Assembly: GCA_023386365.1 (NCBI GenBank)
Contig: JAEWJX010000092.1
Span: 1-36,762, forward strand
Length of the DNA: 36,762 nt
DNA from: Actinomycetes bacterium
GTDB taxonomy: Bacteria; Actinomycetota; Actinomycetes; Actinomycetales; Microbacteriaceae
Reading direction: 5' to 3'
Shown here: positions 1 through 7,812 of the stretch, in pieces
Position numbering within the stretch: the first letter of the stretch is position 1
Layout of the letters: every line of letters begins with the position of its first letter
Notes under the pieces: model-generated
What the model saw: the letters and a program-made list of their open reading frames with translations, nothing else
Told to the model about the DNA's origin: nothing
Databases searched by the model: none
Translations under genes and position numbers: made by a program

Positions 1-1
1 A

Positions 2-1498
2 ACCCCCACCCCCCAACCCCCCCCCCCCCCCCCCGCGGCCCCGGCCGTCCCGCGCCGCACCTGGCTGGCGCTGGCCGTCCTCATCCTCGGCGTCGCCATG
101 GCGCTGCTCGACACCACCATCGTCAACGTCGCGCTGCCGACCATTCGCACCTCGATCGACGCGTCCGAGGCGACCCTCTCGTGGATCATCTCCGGCTACG
201 CCCTCGCCTACGGGCTCGCGCTGATCCCCGCGGGACGCATCGGCGACCGCATCGGCCACAAGTGGGTGTTCATCACCGGACTCTCGCTGTTCACCGTCGC
301 GAGTCTCGCCTGCGGTCTCGCCCAGAACGACATGCAGCTGATCGTGGCGCGTGTCGTGCAGGGCCTCGCGGGCGGCATCTTCTTCCCGCCGGTCACCGCG
401 CTCATCCAGCTGATGTTCCCGCCGCGCAACCGGGGTGCGGCATTCGCCATCATGGGCGCCACCATCGGGTTCTCCACCGCGCTCGGCCCGCTCGTGGGCG
501 GTCTGCTCATCGAAGCCCTCGGCACGGCCGAAGGTTGGCGCTCGATCTTCTTCGTCAACCTGCCGTTCGGCATCATCGCCGTCATCGCGGCGTTCTTCCT
601 GCTGCCGGCGAAGGGCGACGAGCGCGTGCGTTCGGGCGTCGACCTGGTGGGCTTCGTGCTGCTGAGCGGCTCGCTCGTGGCGATCCTCGTGCCGCTTATC
701 CAGGGCCAGGACGAAGGCTGGCCGCTGTGGACCTACCTCTCGCTCATCGGTGGTGCCGTGCTGCTCGTGCTCTTCGCCTTCTGGGAGCGTCACGTCGCCG
801 CTCGCGGCAAGTCGCCGCTCGTGCCCCCGCACCTGTTCGCGCACGCGCAGTTCACGGCGGGCGCGATCCTCGCCCTCGTCTACTTCGCCGCGTTCACCAG
901 CATCTTCTTCACCATCTCGATCTTCTGGCAGTCGGGCCTCGGCCACACCGCCCTCGAGTCGGGCCTGGTGTCGATCCCGTTCGCGATCGGCAGCATCATC
1001 GGTGCCGCGCAGTCGAACCGACTCGCCGAAAGGCTCGGGCGCACCGTCCTCGTCATCGGCACCGGCATGGTGGCCGTGGGCCTCATCGCCCTGTGGCTCG
1101 TGCTGCTCATCGTGCCGTCTCCGGAACTCACCAACTGGGAACTGCTCGTGCCTCTCCTCGTCGCTGGTATCGGCAGCGGCCTCTTCATCGCCCCGAACGC
1201 GCAGTTCATCGTCGCGACGGTCGACAACTCGGAGGCCGGGGCCGCATCCGGCGTCATCGGCACCATGCAGCGCATCGGCAGCGCGATCGGCATCGCCGTG
1301 ATCGGCTCCGTGTTCTTCGGGCTGCTCGTGTTCCCCACCGACCACCAGCCCACGCCGGACGAGATCGCCAACGCCTTCGGGCACAGCGCCACCTGGTCGC
1401 TCGCGCTCAGCGCGGGGTTCGCGGTAATCGCGTTCGCCCTGGTGTTCACCCTGCCGAAGCGCGTGTCGCGCGGCTACGAGGCGATCCCCGCCGAGTAG
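2..1498 (+). CDS. DHA2-family MFS drug exporter, 5'-truncated by window edge
   Basis: Integral membrane transporter of the major facilitator superfamily, DHA2 (14-helix, EmrB/QacA-like) type; a proton-driven exporter of drugs or other amphiphiles is the family expectation. The ATG at 98 lies inside the first transmembrane helix: the frame stays open to the window edge and the residues before it (TWLALAVLILGVA) complete helix 1, so the true start is outside the window. The DHA2 hallmark LDTTIVNVALPTI follows, then the helix 2-3 loop GRIGDRIGHK and the helix 5 motif LGPLVGGLL. Upstream residues are Pro/Thr/Ala-rich and encoded by a C-rich tract that includes 18 consecutive Cs. The gene converges on the next gene with 10 nt between stop codons. 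Substrate unknown. Confidence 0.85.
   Translation, partial: TPTPQPPPPPPAAPAVPRRTWLALAVLILGVAMALLDTTIVNVALPTIRTSIDASEATLSWIISGYALAYGLALIPAGRIGDRIGHKWVFITGLSLFTVASLACGLAQNDMQLIVARVVQGLAGGIFFPPVTALIQLMFPPRNRGAAFAIMGATIGFSTALGPLVGGLLIEALGTAEGWRSIFFVNLPFGIIAVIAAFFLLPAKGDERVRSGVDLVGFVLLSGSLVAILVPLIQGQDEGWPLWTYLSLIGGAVLLVLFAFWERHVAARGKSPLVPPHLFAHAQFTAGAILALVYFAAFTSIFFTISIFWQSGLGHTALESGLVSIPFAIGSIIGAAQSNRLAERLGRTVLVIGTGMVAVGLIALWLVLLIVPSPELTNWELLVPLLVAGIGSGLFIAPNAQFIVATVDNSEAGAASGVIGTMQRIGSAIGIAVIGSVFFGLLVFPTDHQPTPDEIANAFGHSATWSLALSAGFAVIAFALVFTLPKRVSRGYEAIPAE
17..34. repeat. C18 homopolymer within the N-terminal coding region
   Basis: Eighteen consecutive Cs, preceded by shorter C runs, encode a polyproline stretch just before helix 1 of the MFS exporter. 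It sits at the very edge of the window, so it may be a contig-end or consensus artefact; if real it is a slippage-prone tract. Confidence 0.6.
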
Positions 1499-1508
1499 CC
1501 AGCCGAGG

Positions 1509-2612
1509 TCAGGGGCGCCGGGCGCCCGTCGGGTCGGTACGCGACGCGGCGGGCGCGCGGTCGTCCGCCTTCGCGAACAGCCAGTTCGGCTTCGGTTCGA
1601 TGAGCGGGCGGAAGACCTTGCGCACCCACGGACTCGACAGCGCGATGGAGATCGCGAGCGACGCGAACACCATCGTCAGCAGCCAGACGGCCGACGAGTG
1701 ATCGTCCTTGAGGATGCCGGACTCGCGGATCGGGTACAGCACGAACGAGTGCAGCAGGTAGACGTACATCGTGGCCTGGCCGAACGTCGTGAAGAAGGTG
1801 CGTCGGCGGGGGATGAGCACCAGGAACGCCGCGCACAGCAGCACCGCGAGGGCGATGAGCGCGAGACGCAGCAGACCCGCCCACCACGTCGGTTCGCCAA
1901 GCGCCTTGTACGAGTCGTCGTAGAAGAACCAGAAACGTAGATCGAACGCCCGGAACGCCTGAACGTTCACGATCACGACGCCGAGCCACATCGCCATCAC
2001 CCCGATCGCGACCGTGCGCACACCCCAGGTCGGGCCCGGGCCGAGGTGCCGCCAGCGGTCCATGAGGCCCCAGTGGCGCAGCTTCCAGCCGAGCACGAAG
2101 AACGGCAGGATGCCGATCGCCCGCGACAGCGAGAACGTGGAGTCGACGTTCGCGAAGTAGCCGACGGTGACGGATGCGACCACCGCCCACAGCAGCGGCC
2201 AGCGCAGCAGCGCCAGATACGGGAGCACCATCCGGAAGATCGCCAGCGCGAGCAGGAACCACAGGGTCCAGTGCGGCTCGGTCGGGTTGAAGACGTTCTT
2301 GCCCTCGACGGCCCACTGCACCAGCGACCAGATCGTCTGCATGATCACGTACGGCAGCACGATGTCGGTGATGATGCGCCGCATCTGCCGCATCCCGGGA
2401 GGGCTCGCCTTGGAGAAGTAGCCGGAGACGATCGCGAACGCCGGCATGTGGAACGCGTAGATGAACAGGTACAGGGTGAGCGCGTTGTCGGAGTCGCTCG
2501 TCTGCCGCTGGATGGCGTGCCCCATCACGACGAGCACGATGCAGGCGAATCGGGCGTTGTCCCAGTAGGGCACGCGCACCCGCGGTTTCGTGATCGGCGC
2601 GGTCTCACTCAC
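1509..2612 (-). CDS. Acyltransferase-3 family membrane protein
   Basis: A 367-residue polytopic membrane protein of the acyltransferase-3 (OafA/NodX-like) family, which transfers acyl groups, often O-acetyl, to extracellular or cell-wall carbohydrates. The N-terminus carries the family signature: DNARFACIVLVVMGHAI (start of helix 1, with the conserved His after MG) followed by FHMPAFAIVSGYF (helix 2). About ten hydrophobic segments follow, with a basic cytoplasmic tail. The GTG start at 2612 is preceded by TAGGGT and exactly six bases, so a leaderless transcript is likely. It is transcribed divergently from the SDR gene across 35 bp. The acceptor molecule cannot be inferred. Confidence 0.82.
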   Translation of the reverse strand: MSETAPITKPRVRVPYWDNARFACIVLVVMGHAIQRQTSDSDNALTLYLFIYAFHMPAFAIVSGYFSKASPPGMRQMRRIITDIVLPYVIMQTIWSLVQWAVEGKNVFNPTEPHWTLWFLLALAIFRMVLPYLALLRWPLLWAVVASVTVGYFANVDSTFSLSRAIGILPFFVLGWKLRHWGLMDRWRHLGPGPTWGVRTVAIGVMAMWLGVVIVNVQAFRAFDLRFWFFYDDSYKALGEPTWWAGLLRLALIALAVLLCAAFLVLIPRRRTFFTTFGQATMYVYLLHSFVLYPIRESGILKDDHSSAVWLLTMVFASLAISIALSSPWVRKVFRPLIEPKPNWLFAKADDRAPAASRTDPTGARRP

Positions 2613-2618
2613 CGTCCC

Positions 2619-2624
2619 ACCCTA
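2619..2624 (-). promoter_or_regulatory. Leaderless -10 element (TAGGGT) for the acyltransferase gene
   Basis: On the minus strand TAGGGT is followed by six bases and then the GTG start, placing the expected transcription start at the first base of the codon. No -35 match is visible. Confidence 0.55.
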
Positions 2625-2635
2625 CGAGGGTCGCG

Positions 2636-2641
2636 TAGCGT
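2636..2641 (+). promoter_or_regulatory. Leaderless -10 element (TAGCGT) for the SDR gene
   Basis: TAGCGT is followed by six bases and the ATG at 2648. It lies 11 bp from the opposing -10 of the acyltransferase gene, so the two promoters overlap. Confidence 0.55.
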
Positions 2642-2647
2642 TGCCGC

Positions 2648-3418
2648 ATGACATACCGCGTGGTCGTGACGGGGGCGAGTTCGGGGATCGGCGAGGCGAC
2701 GGCGCGTCGTTTCGCAGCGCACGGGTGGCAGGTGATCGGTGTCGCACGGCGGGCCGACAGGCTTGCGGCGCTCGCCGAGGAGGGGGTGCTCACACCGATC
2801 GTCGCGGACGTGACGGATGCCGACGACGTGGCGCGGGTGCGTGCCGAGGTCGAGGCGGGCGGCCCGCTGCACGCGCTCGTCAACAACGCAGGCGGCGCGC
2901 TCGGCACCGAGTCGGTGGAGGACGGCGACCCGGACGACTGGCGGGTGATGTTCGAGACGAACGTGCTCGGCACCCAGCGCATGGTCGCGGCGCTGCTGCC
3001 TGCGTTGCGCGACGGATCCGAGGGACGCGGGGCCGCCGACATCCTTGCCGTCACCTCGATCGCCGGCCACGTCGTCTACCCGGGTGGTGGCGGCTACAAC
3101 GCCGCCAAGCACGCGCAGCACGCGCTGATGGCGGTGCTGCGGCTCGAACTCGGGGGTGAGCCGATCCGGGTGATCGAGATCGCGCCCGGCATGGTCAAGA
3201 CCGACTTCTCGCTCGTGCGGTACAAGGGCGACGCCGCCGCGGCGGATGCGGTGTATGCCGACGTCGCGAACCCGCTGACCGCGGACGACATCGCGGAGGC
3301 GATCGTGCACGCGATCGAGCTGCCTCCGCACGTCGACCTGGATCTGGTGACCATCAAGCCGGTCGCCCAGTCGGCGGTGCGCACGATCGCGAAGGGCAAG
3401 CTCACGCCGAAACGTTAG
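2648..3418 (+). CDS. SDR-family NAD(P)-dependent oxidoreductase
   Basis: Classical short-chain dehydrogenase/reductase of 256 residues, cytoplasmic, oxidising or reducing a hydroxyl/carbonyl substrate with NAD(P). Visible motifs: the nucleotide-binding TGASSGIG at residues 8-15, NNAG at 79-82, catalytic Ser137 in the VTSIAG strand, and YNAAK with Tyr150 and Lys154. A basic pair (ARR) at the end of strand 2 and the TGASSGIG loop are compatible with NADPH preference, which is an inference. The ATG is placed by a leaderless -10. The last 4 bp overlap the 3' end of the convergent MFS gene. The substrate is not predictable. Confidence 0.9.
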   Translation: MTYRVVVTGASSGIGEATARRFAAHGWQVIGVARRADRLAALAEEGVLTPIVADVTDADDVARVRAEVEAGGPLHALVNNAGGALGTESVEDGDPDDWRVMFETNVLGTQRMVAALLPALRDGSEGRGAADILAVTSIAGHVVYPGGGGYNAAKHAQHALMAVLRLELGGEPIRVIEIAPGMVKTDFSLVRYKGDAAAADAVYADVANPLTADDIAEAIVHAIELPPHVDLDLVTIKPVAQSAVRTIAKGKLTPKR

Positions 3419-4899
3419 GCCGACGCCGCCTCCGTCACCGGCTCGGGCTCCACATCGGCGAAGGCGAGCTTCGGAACCATGAAGAGCAACGCCATGGCGA
3501 CGAGCGCGCCGCCACCGCACACCGCCCACACGGTCATGTAACCGGCGAGAGGCGCCACGGTGCCTCCCACCTCGGCGCCCGCGGTCACCAGCACGACCCC
3601 GAAGATGGCTGAGGCGAACGCGCCACCGATCGTCTTGGTGGTGTTGGTCATGCCCGCGGCCACGCCGGTCTGCCCCTCGGGCGCCGCAGCCGCGGCCGCC
3701 GCCGGCAGCGCGGCGACGAGCGCACCCGAGCCGAGGCCCGCGATGACCATGTTCAGCACCACCTGCCAGGTCTCGAGGTGGAACGGGATGAAGAGCAGGT
3801 ATCCGGCCGCCACGAACGCGGTCGCCAGGATGAGCGAGAGGCGCGGCGAGAGGCGCTTCGAGGCCGCCGCGAACAGCAGCGCCCCGACGATCATGGCGAC
3901 CAGGTAGGCGCCGATCAGGTACGACAGCACGTCGGCGTCGAGCCCCAACCCGTATCCGTGTTCGGTCGGGTTCGTGGCGGCGTAGGTCGACAGCGGCGCC
4001 TGCGCGCCCAGCACCGAGATGCCGAAGAGTGCCGCGGTCAGCAGCAGCGGCCACATCGTGGGCTGCCGCATCACGCGCAGGTCGATCGCGGGGTCCGGGT
4101 GGCGAAGCTCCCAGCGGGCGAACACCCACAGCACGGCGGCCCCGACGACGATCGCGACGGCGAGCAGGCCGAGGCGGGTCTCGAGGGGCACCGGCGTGCC
4201 ACCGAGCTCCGTCACCCGGAGGAACACGAGGCCGGCGGTGATGAGCAGCAGCCCGGCGGACAGCAGCGCGAAGCCGACACCGTCGAGCCTGCGGGCGCCG
4301 GTCGGACGCGACTCGGGCACCCCGAACAGGATCGCGAAGAAGACGAGGCTCACGGCGATCGCTGGCACCATCAACGTCAGGGTGAGGTTGTCGGTGGCGC
4401 CCAGCACCCGGGCGCCCCCGAGGGCTCCGGCGATCGCGCCCAGCTCCAGCGCCACCACGAGGAACCCGGCGGAGCGCCGCGTCTGCGACGCTCCCGTGCC
4501 GCTACGGCGTGCGCGGTCGAAGACGAGAGCCACCTCGAGCGGCAACCAGACCACGTAGAAAGCCTGCAGCGACCATGCCGCCAGGAAGCTCCAGAAGTCG
4601 CCCGTGAAGGCGAGCCACCACGTCGCCCCCGCCGTCAGCGCGGTCGTCAGCAGCAGGATGCGCTTGTGGCCGAACATGTCGCCGAGCTTCGCGAAGATCG
4701 GCACGAGGATCGCCGACAGCAGCAGCTGCGACGCCTCGAACCAGTTGAAGTCGCCGTCGTGGATCGACAGGTGCTCGACGATGCTGGGGATCAGCGGCAC
4801 GTAGAAGCCCTGCAGGATGCCGCTCACGAGCTCGACGAGGAAGAGGAAGCCGACGAGCGCGAAGGTGATCGTGCCGACGGAGCGGGTTCGGGTCGCCAT
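3415..4899 (-). CDS. MFS transporter
   Basis: A 494-residue polytopic transporter of the major facilitator superfamily. The helix 2-3 loop reads KLGDMFGHKRILLL, the canonical MFS motif A (GxxxDxxGxRR type). About 14 hydrophobic segments can be counted, which favours a DHA2-like drug:proton antiporter, although the LDxTIVNVALP helix 1 motif of that family is absent; instead the N-terminus reads LFLVELVSGILQGFYVPLIPSI. The helix 13-14 region is Ala-rich. The ATG at 4899 follows a leaderless TAGCAT. It is divergent from the phosphoribosyltransferase gene over 42 bp and overlaps the SDR 3' end by 4 bp. Substrate unknown. Confidence 0.85.
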   Translation of the reverse strand: MATRTRSVGTITFALVGFLFLVELVSGILQGFYVPLIPSIVEHLSIHDGDFNWFEASQLLLSAILVPIFAKLGDMFGHKRILLLTTALTAGATWWLAFTGDFWSFLAAWSLQAFYVVWLPLEVALVFDRARRSGTGASQTRRSAGFLVVALELGAIAGALGGARVLGATDNLTLTLMVPAIAVSLVFFAILFGVPESRPTGARRLDGVGFALLSAGLLLITAGLVFLRVTELGGTPVPLETRLGLLAVAIVVGAAVLWVFARWELRHPDPAIDLRVMRQPTMWPLLLTAALFGISVLGAQAPLSTYAATNPTEHGYGLGLDADVLSYLIGAYLVAMIVGALLFAAASKRLSPRLSLILATAFVAAGYLLFIPFHLETWQVVLNMVIAGLGSGALVAALPAAAAAAAPEGQTGVAAGMTNTTKTIGGAFASAIFGVVLVTAGAEVGGTVAPLAGYMTVWAVCGGGALVAMALLFMVPKLAFADVEPEPVTEAASA

Positions 4900-4905
4900 G
4901 ATCGG

Positions 4906-4911
4906 ATGCTA
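4906..4911 (-). promoter_or_regulatory. Leaderless -10 element (TAGCAT) for the MFS gene
   Basis: On the minus strand TAGCAT is followed by six bases and the ATG at 4899. The opposing -10 for the phosphoribosyltransferase gene is 18 bp away. Confidence 0.55.
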
Positions 4912-4929
4912 GGGCCTTCCCGGGGTCGG

Positions 4930-4935
4930 TACCGT
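4930..4935 (+). promoter_or_regulatory. Leaderless -10 element (TACCGT) for the phosphoribosyltransferase operon
   Basis: TACCGT is followed by six bases and the ATG at 4942. No Shine-Dalgarno sequence precedes the start, in agreement with a leaderless mRNA. Confidence 0.5.
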
Positions 4936-4941
4936 GGTGAC

Positions 4942-5442
4942 ATGGCGGGAGACGAGCGCGAGATTCTGGACTGGTCCACCTTCGGGCGCGCGTCGCGTGA
5001 GCTCGCGGAGGCGGTCGCGGCCGACGGTTTCCGGCCCGATGCGATCGTCGCGATCGCCCGGGGTGGACTGCCGCTGGCCGGAGCCCTCGGCTACGCGCTC
5101 GACGTGAAGATGCTCGGCAGCCTCAACGTCGAGTTCTACACGGGGGTCGAGTCGCGGCTCGACGAGCCGATCGTGCTCCCGCCGACGCTCGACCGTGAGT
5201 CGCTCGCGGGCAAGCACATCCTGCTCGCCGATGACGTGGCCGACTCGGGCCGCACGCTCGCACTCGTGCTGCAACTGCTGGAGGCGGGGGGCGGCGAGGT
5301 GCGCACCATCTGCCTCTACACGAAGCCCGGGACGGTGCACGAGCCGTACTACACGTGGAAGCGCACCGACCGCTGGATCATGTTCCCGTGGAGCTCGGCC
5401 GGCCCTGTCGCCTACCCCGAGAAAGGCGACGGCGCCGCATGA
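4942..5442 (+). CDS. Phosphoribosyltransferase (purine-salvage type)
   Basis: A 166-residue type I phosphoribosyltransferase. The PRPP-binding loop LLADDVADSGRT (residues 94-105) carries the acidic pair and the DSGRT phosphate-binding turn, and IARGGLPLAGAL (38-49) is the PPi-binding loop. The C-terminal YYTWKRTDRWIMFPW resembles the hood of the xanthine/hypoxanthine PRT group (COG2236), so transfer of phosphoribose from PRPP to a 6-oxopurine is the likely reaction; the base is not certain. The ATG at 4942 is chosen because translation in this frame resembles a PRT only from here and because of the leaderless -10 before it. The TGA overlaps the next ATG (ATGA), making it the first gene of a three-gene operon. 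Confidence 0.85.
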   Translation: MAGDEREILDWSTFGRASRELAEAVAADGFRPDAIVAIARGGLPLAGALGYALDVKMLGSLNVEFYTGVESRLDEPIVLPPTLDRESLAGKHILLADDVADSGRTLALVLQLLEAGGGEVRTICLYTKPGTVHEPYYTWKRTDRWIMFPWSSAGPVAYPEKGDGAA

Positions 5443-6164
5443 GCGTGCACCTCGTGGGCGGTGGGTGGTCGCCGGGCGGTGACCCGGAGATCACCGGCGC
5501 GTTCCTGGGGGAGGCGTCGATGCGCGCCGCGGGCAGCGGCCGCATGGTTCCGAGGATCGGCGTGCTCATCGTCGTCGACGGCGACACCCCCTCCGAGGAG
5601 TACCGCACCGGGTACCCGCCGTCGCTGCGGCAGGTGGCGGCGTGCGAACCGGTGGTCACCGTGATCGCGTCCGACGACACGTTCGCCGCGTCGGTGCTCA
5701 CCGACATCGACGGACTCGTGGTGGGCGGCGGCCTCACCCCCGCGTACCTGGATGCGGTCGACCCGCTGGTCGAGGAGATCCGGCTGCTCGTCGCCGACGG
5801 GCTGCCCTACCTCGGCTTCTCCGCCGGCGCGATGATCGCGGCGGACCGCGCGATCATCGGCGGGTGGCGCATCAACGGCATCCCCGTCTGCCCGCAGACC
5901 ACCTCGGAGGACCTGGACGAGGTGACGGTGGCGGAGGGGCTCGGCCTCGTCGATCTCGCCGTCGACGTGCACGCCGCCCAATGGGGAACGCTCAGCCGGC
6001 TCGTCGCGGCGACGGAGGCGGGGCTCGTCGACGGCGGCGTCGCGATCGACGAGCGCACCGCCCTCGTCGTCTCGGATGACGGGTTCGCGGTCCTCGGCGA
6101 GGGAAGCGTCTGGCAGGTGCTCGACGAGCCGGCGGGCGTCATCGTGGGCACGCTCGGCGCATGA
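5439..6164 (+). CDS. Type 1 glutamine amidotransferase-like / S51 (cyanophycinase-like) hydrolase
   Basis: A 241-residue protein of the peptidase S51 superfamily, which includes dipeptidase E and cyanophycinase. The nucleophile elbow GFSAGAM (Ser128) and the preceding strand-turn VVGGGLTPAYLDAV (94-107) are typical. Family members hydrolyse isoaspartyl or aspartyl peptide bonds with a Ser-His-acid triad; candidate His residues lie C-terminal (DVHAAQWGT). No signal peptide is evident, so it is probably cytoplasmic. The start ATG overlaps the PRT stop and its own stop overlaps ung, implying translational coupling. Why a peptidase-like hydrolase should be co-expressed with a PRT and a DNA repair glycosylase is unknown. 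Confidence 0.78.
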   Translation: MSVHLVGGGWSPGGDPEITGAFLGEASMRAAGSGRMVPRIGVLIVVDGDTPSEEYRTGYPPSLRQVAACEPVVTVIASDDTFAASVLTDIDGLVVGGGLTPAYLDAVDPLVEEIRLLVADGLPYLGFSAGAMIAADRAIIGGWRINGIPVCPQTTSEDLDEVTVAEGLGLVDLAVDVHAAQWGTLSRLVAATEAGLVDGGVAIDERTALVVSDDGFAVLGEGSVWQVLDEPAGVIVGTLGA

Positions 6165-6862
6165 GCGAGCCACGCCCGCTCGCGGAGCTCGTCGACCCGG
6201 GGTGGGCCACAGCCCTCGAGCCCGTCGCGCCGCAGGTGGCGCGGATGGGTGACCTGCTGCGTGCCGAGGTCGCTGACGGCCGGCCGTACCTCCCCGCGGG
6301 ACGGCATGTGCTGCGCGCGTTCGCCGCGCCGTTCGACGACGTGCGGGTGCTCATCGTCGGGCAGGACCCGTACCCCACCCCGGGCCACCCGATCGGGTTG
6401 TCGTTCGCCGTCGACCGGCACGTGCGTCCCCTCCCGCGCAGCCTGCAGAACATCTACGCCGAACTCCGTGACGATCTCGGCGTCACCCCTCCCGACCACG
6501 GCGACCTCTCCGGGTGGTCGCAGCAGGGAGTGATGCTGCTCAACAGGGTGCTCACCGTGCGGGAGGGCGCATCCGGCTCCCATCGCGGACTCGGCTGGGA
6601 GGCGATCACCGAGCACGCGATCCGGGCGCTTGTGGCGCGGGACCGCCCGCTCGTCGCGGTGCTCTGGGGACGCGACGCGGGCACGCTGCGCCCGATGCTC
6701 GGCGACACCCCGATCATCGCCTCCGCCCACCCGAGTCCGCTGTCGGCGCGCAACGGGTTCTTCGGGTCCCGTCCATTCAGCCGCGCCAACGAGCTGCTCG
6801 TGGAGGCGGGCGGTGCCCCGGTGCAGTGGGATCTGCGCGCGCTGGAGGCGCCTGCCGACTGA
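6161..6862 (+). CDS. ung: Uracil-DNA glycosylase (family 1)
   Basis: Removes uracil from DNA, starting base excision repair of deaminated cytosine or misincorporated dUMP. The water-activating motif GQDPYP (67-72, catalytic Asp69) and the minor-groove intercalation motif HPSPLSA (from His190), followed by RNGFFGSRPFSRAN, identify family 1 UDG with confidence. The length of 233 residues is normal. The Asn that reads uracil is expected in the MLLNRVL strand, where Asn is present. The ATG overlaps the TGA of the S51 gene by four bases, so it is the third gene of the operon starting at 4942. Confidence 0.96.
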   Translation: MSEPRPLAELVDPGWATALEPVAPQVARMGDLLRAEVADGRPYLPAGRHVLRAFAAPFDDVRVLIVGQDPYPTPGHPIGLSFAVDRHVRPLPRSLQNIYAELRDDLGVTPPDHGDLSGWSQQGVMLLNRVLTVREGASGSHRGLGWEAITEHAIRALVARDRPLVAVLWGRDAGTLRPMLGDTPIIASAHPSPLSARNGFFGSRPFSRANELLVEAGGAPVQWDLRALEAPAD

Positions 6863-6903
6863 TCTCCGCCATCCGGGGGAGGACGCCCGCCGACCGCCGT
6901 CGA

Positions 6904-6909
6904 TAGCGT
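6904..6909 (+). promoter_or_regulatory. Leaderless -10 element (TAGCGT) for the ABC-2 exporter operon
   Basis: TAGCGT is followed by six bases and the ATG at 6916. It separates this operon from ung. Confidence 0.55.
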
Positions 6910-6915
6910 GGGGGC

Positions 6916-7812
6916 ATGACCGGAGCCGTGATCGAGATCCAGTCCCTCACCAAGCGTTTCGGGGGAACCACCGCCGTCGACGACCTCACCTTCCGCGTCG
7001 AGCCCGGAGTCGTGACCGGCTTCCTTGGCCCGAACGGTGCAGGCAAGACCACGACCCTGCGCTCCCTGCTGGGGCTGGTCAAGCCCACCAGCGGACGGGC
7101 CACCTTCGACGGCAAGAGCTACGCCGAACTCGGCGACCCGCTCCGAACCGTCGGCACCGCCCTCGAGGCGGCGAGCTTCCACCCGGGCCGCACCGGCCGC
7201 GACCACCTCCGTGTCGCCGCCGCGGCGGCGAGCATCCCGGATGCTCGGGTCGACGAGGTGCTGGAATGGGTGGGCCTCGGCGCCGCGGGCCGTCGCCGCG
7301 TGGGCGGCTACTCGCTCGGCATGCGCCAGCGGCTAGGTCTCGCGTTCGCCCTGCTCGGCGACCCCGGAGCACTGGTCCTCGACGAGCCGATCAACGGACT
7401 CGACCCCGAGGGCATCCGCTGGATCCGCGGGTTCCTCCGCTCCCTCGCCGACCAGGGGCGCACCGTGCTGGTGTCCTCGCACCTGCTGAGCGAGGTGCAG
7501 CAGACGGTCGACCGCGCCGTCATCATCTCGCACGGCCGCCTCGCCTACCAGGGCCCGCTCGACGGGCTCGAGACCGGCATCGGCCGCGTCCACGTCGACG
7601 CCGGCGACCGCACCGCGCTCGCCGGCATCCTCACCGCTGCGGGCGCCCAGGTCGATGTCGCCGCCGACGGTCTGCACGTGTCGGGCCTGGAGGCGGCGGC
7701 GATCGGCGAGCACGCCCTCGCCGCGGGCGTGCCGTTGAGTTTGCTCGTACCCGAGAGAGAGGGGCTGGAAGACGTCTTCCTGGGCCTCGTCGGCGAAGGA
7801 GGGGGGCTGTGA
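6916..7812 (+). CDS. ABC-2 type exporter, ATP-binding protein
   Basis: A 298-residue ATPase of the BcrA/DrrA-like exporter class. Walker A GPNGAGKT (38-45), Q-loop region near residue 83, ABC signature YSLGMRQ (132-138), Walker B ALVLDEP (152-158) with a D-loop INGLD, and the switch His in VSSHLLSE are all intact, so it should be catalytically active. The C-terminal ~90 residues form the regulatory extension usual in this group. It works with the permease that starts on the last base of its stop codon. The substrate could be a peptide antibiotic, lipid or other hydrophobic compound; the sequence does not decide. Confidence 0.93.
   Translation: MTGAVIEIQSLTKRFGGTTAVDDLTFRVEPGVVTGFLGPNGAGKTTTLRSLLGLVKPTSGRATFDGKSYAELGDPLRTVGTALEAASFHPGRTGRDHLRVAAAAASIPDARVDEVLEWVGLGAAGRRRVGGYSLGMRQRLGLAFALLGDPGALVLDEPINGLDPEGIRWIRGFLRSLADQGRTVLVSSHLLSEVQQTVDRAVIISHGRLAYQGPLDGLETGIGRVHVDAGDRTALAGILTAAGAQVDVAADGLHVSGLEAAAIGEHALAAGVPLSLLVPEREGLEDVFLGLVGEGGGL

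Noticed and set aside
3778..4941. A plus-strand open frame upstream of and in frame with the phosphoribosyltransferase
   Set aside because: It runs antisense through the MFS gene and encodes a low-complexity Arg/Glu/Gln-rich sequence; homology and the leaderless -10 place the start at 4942.
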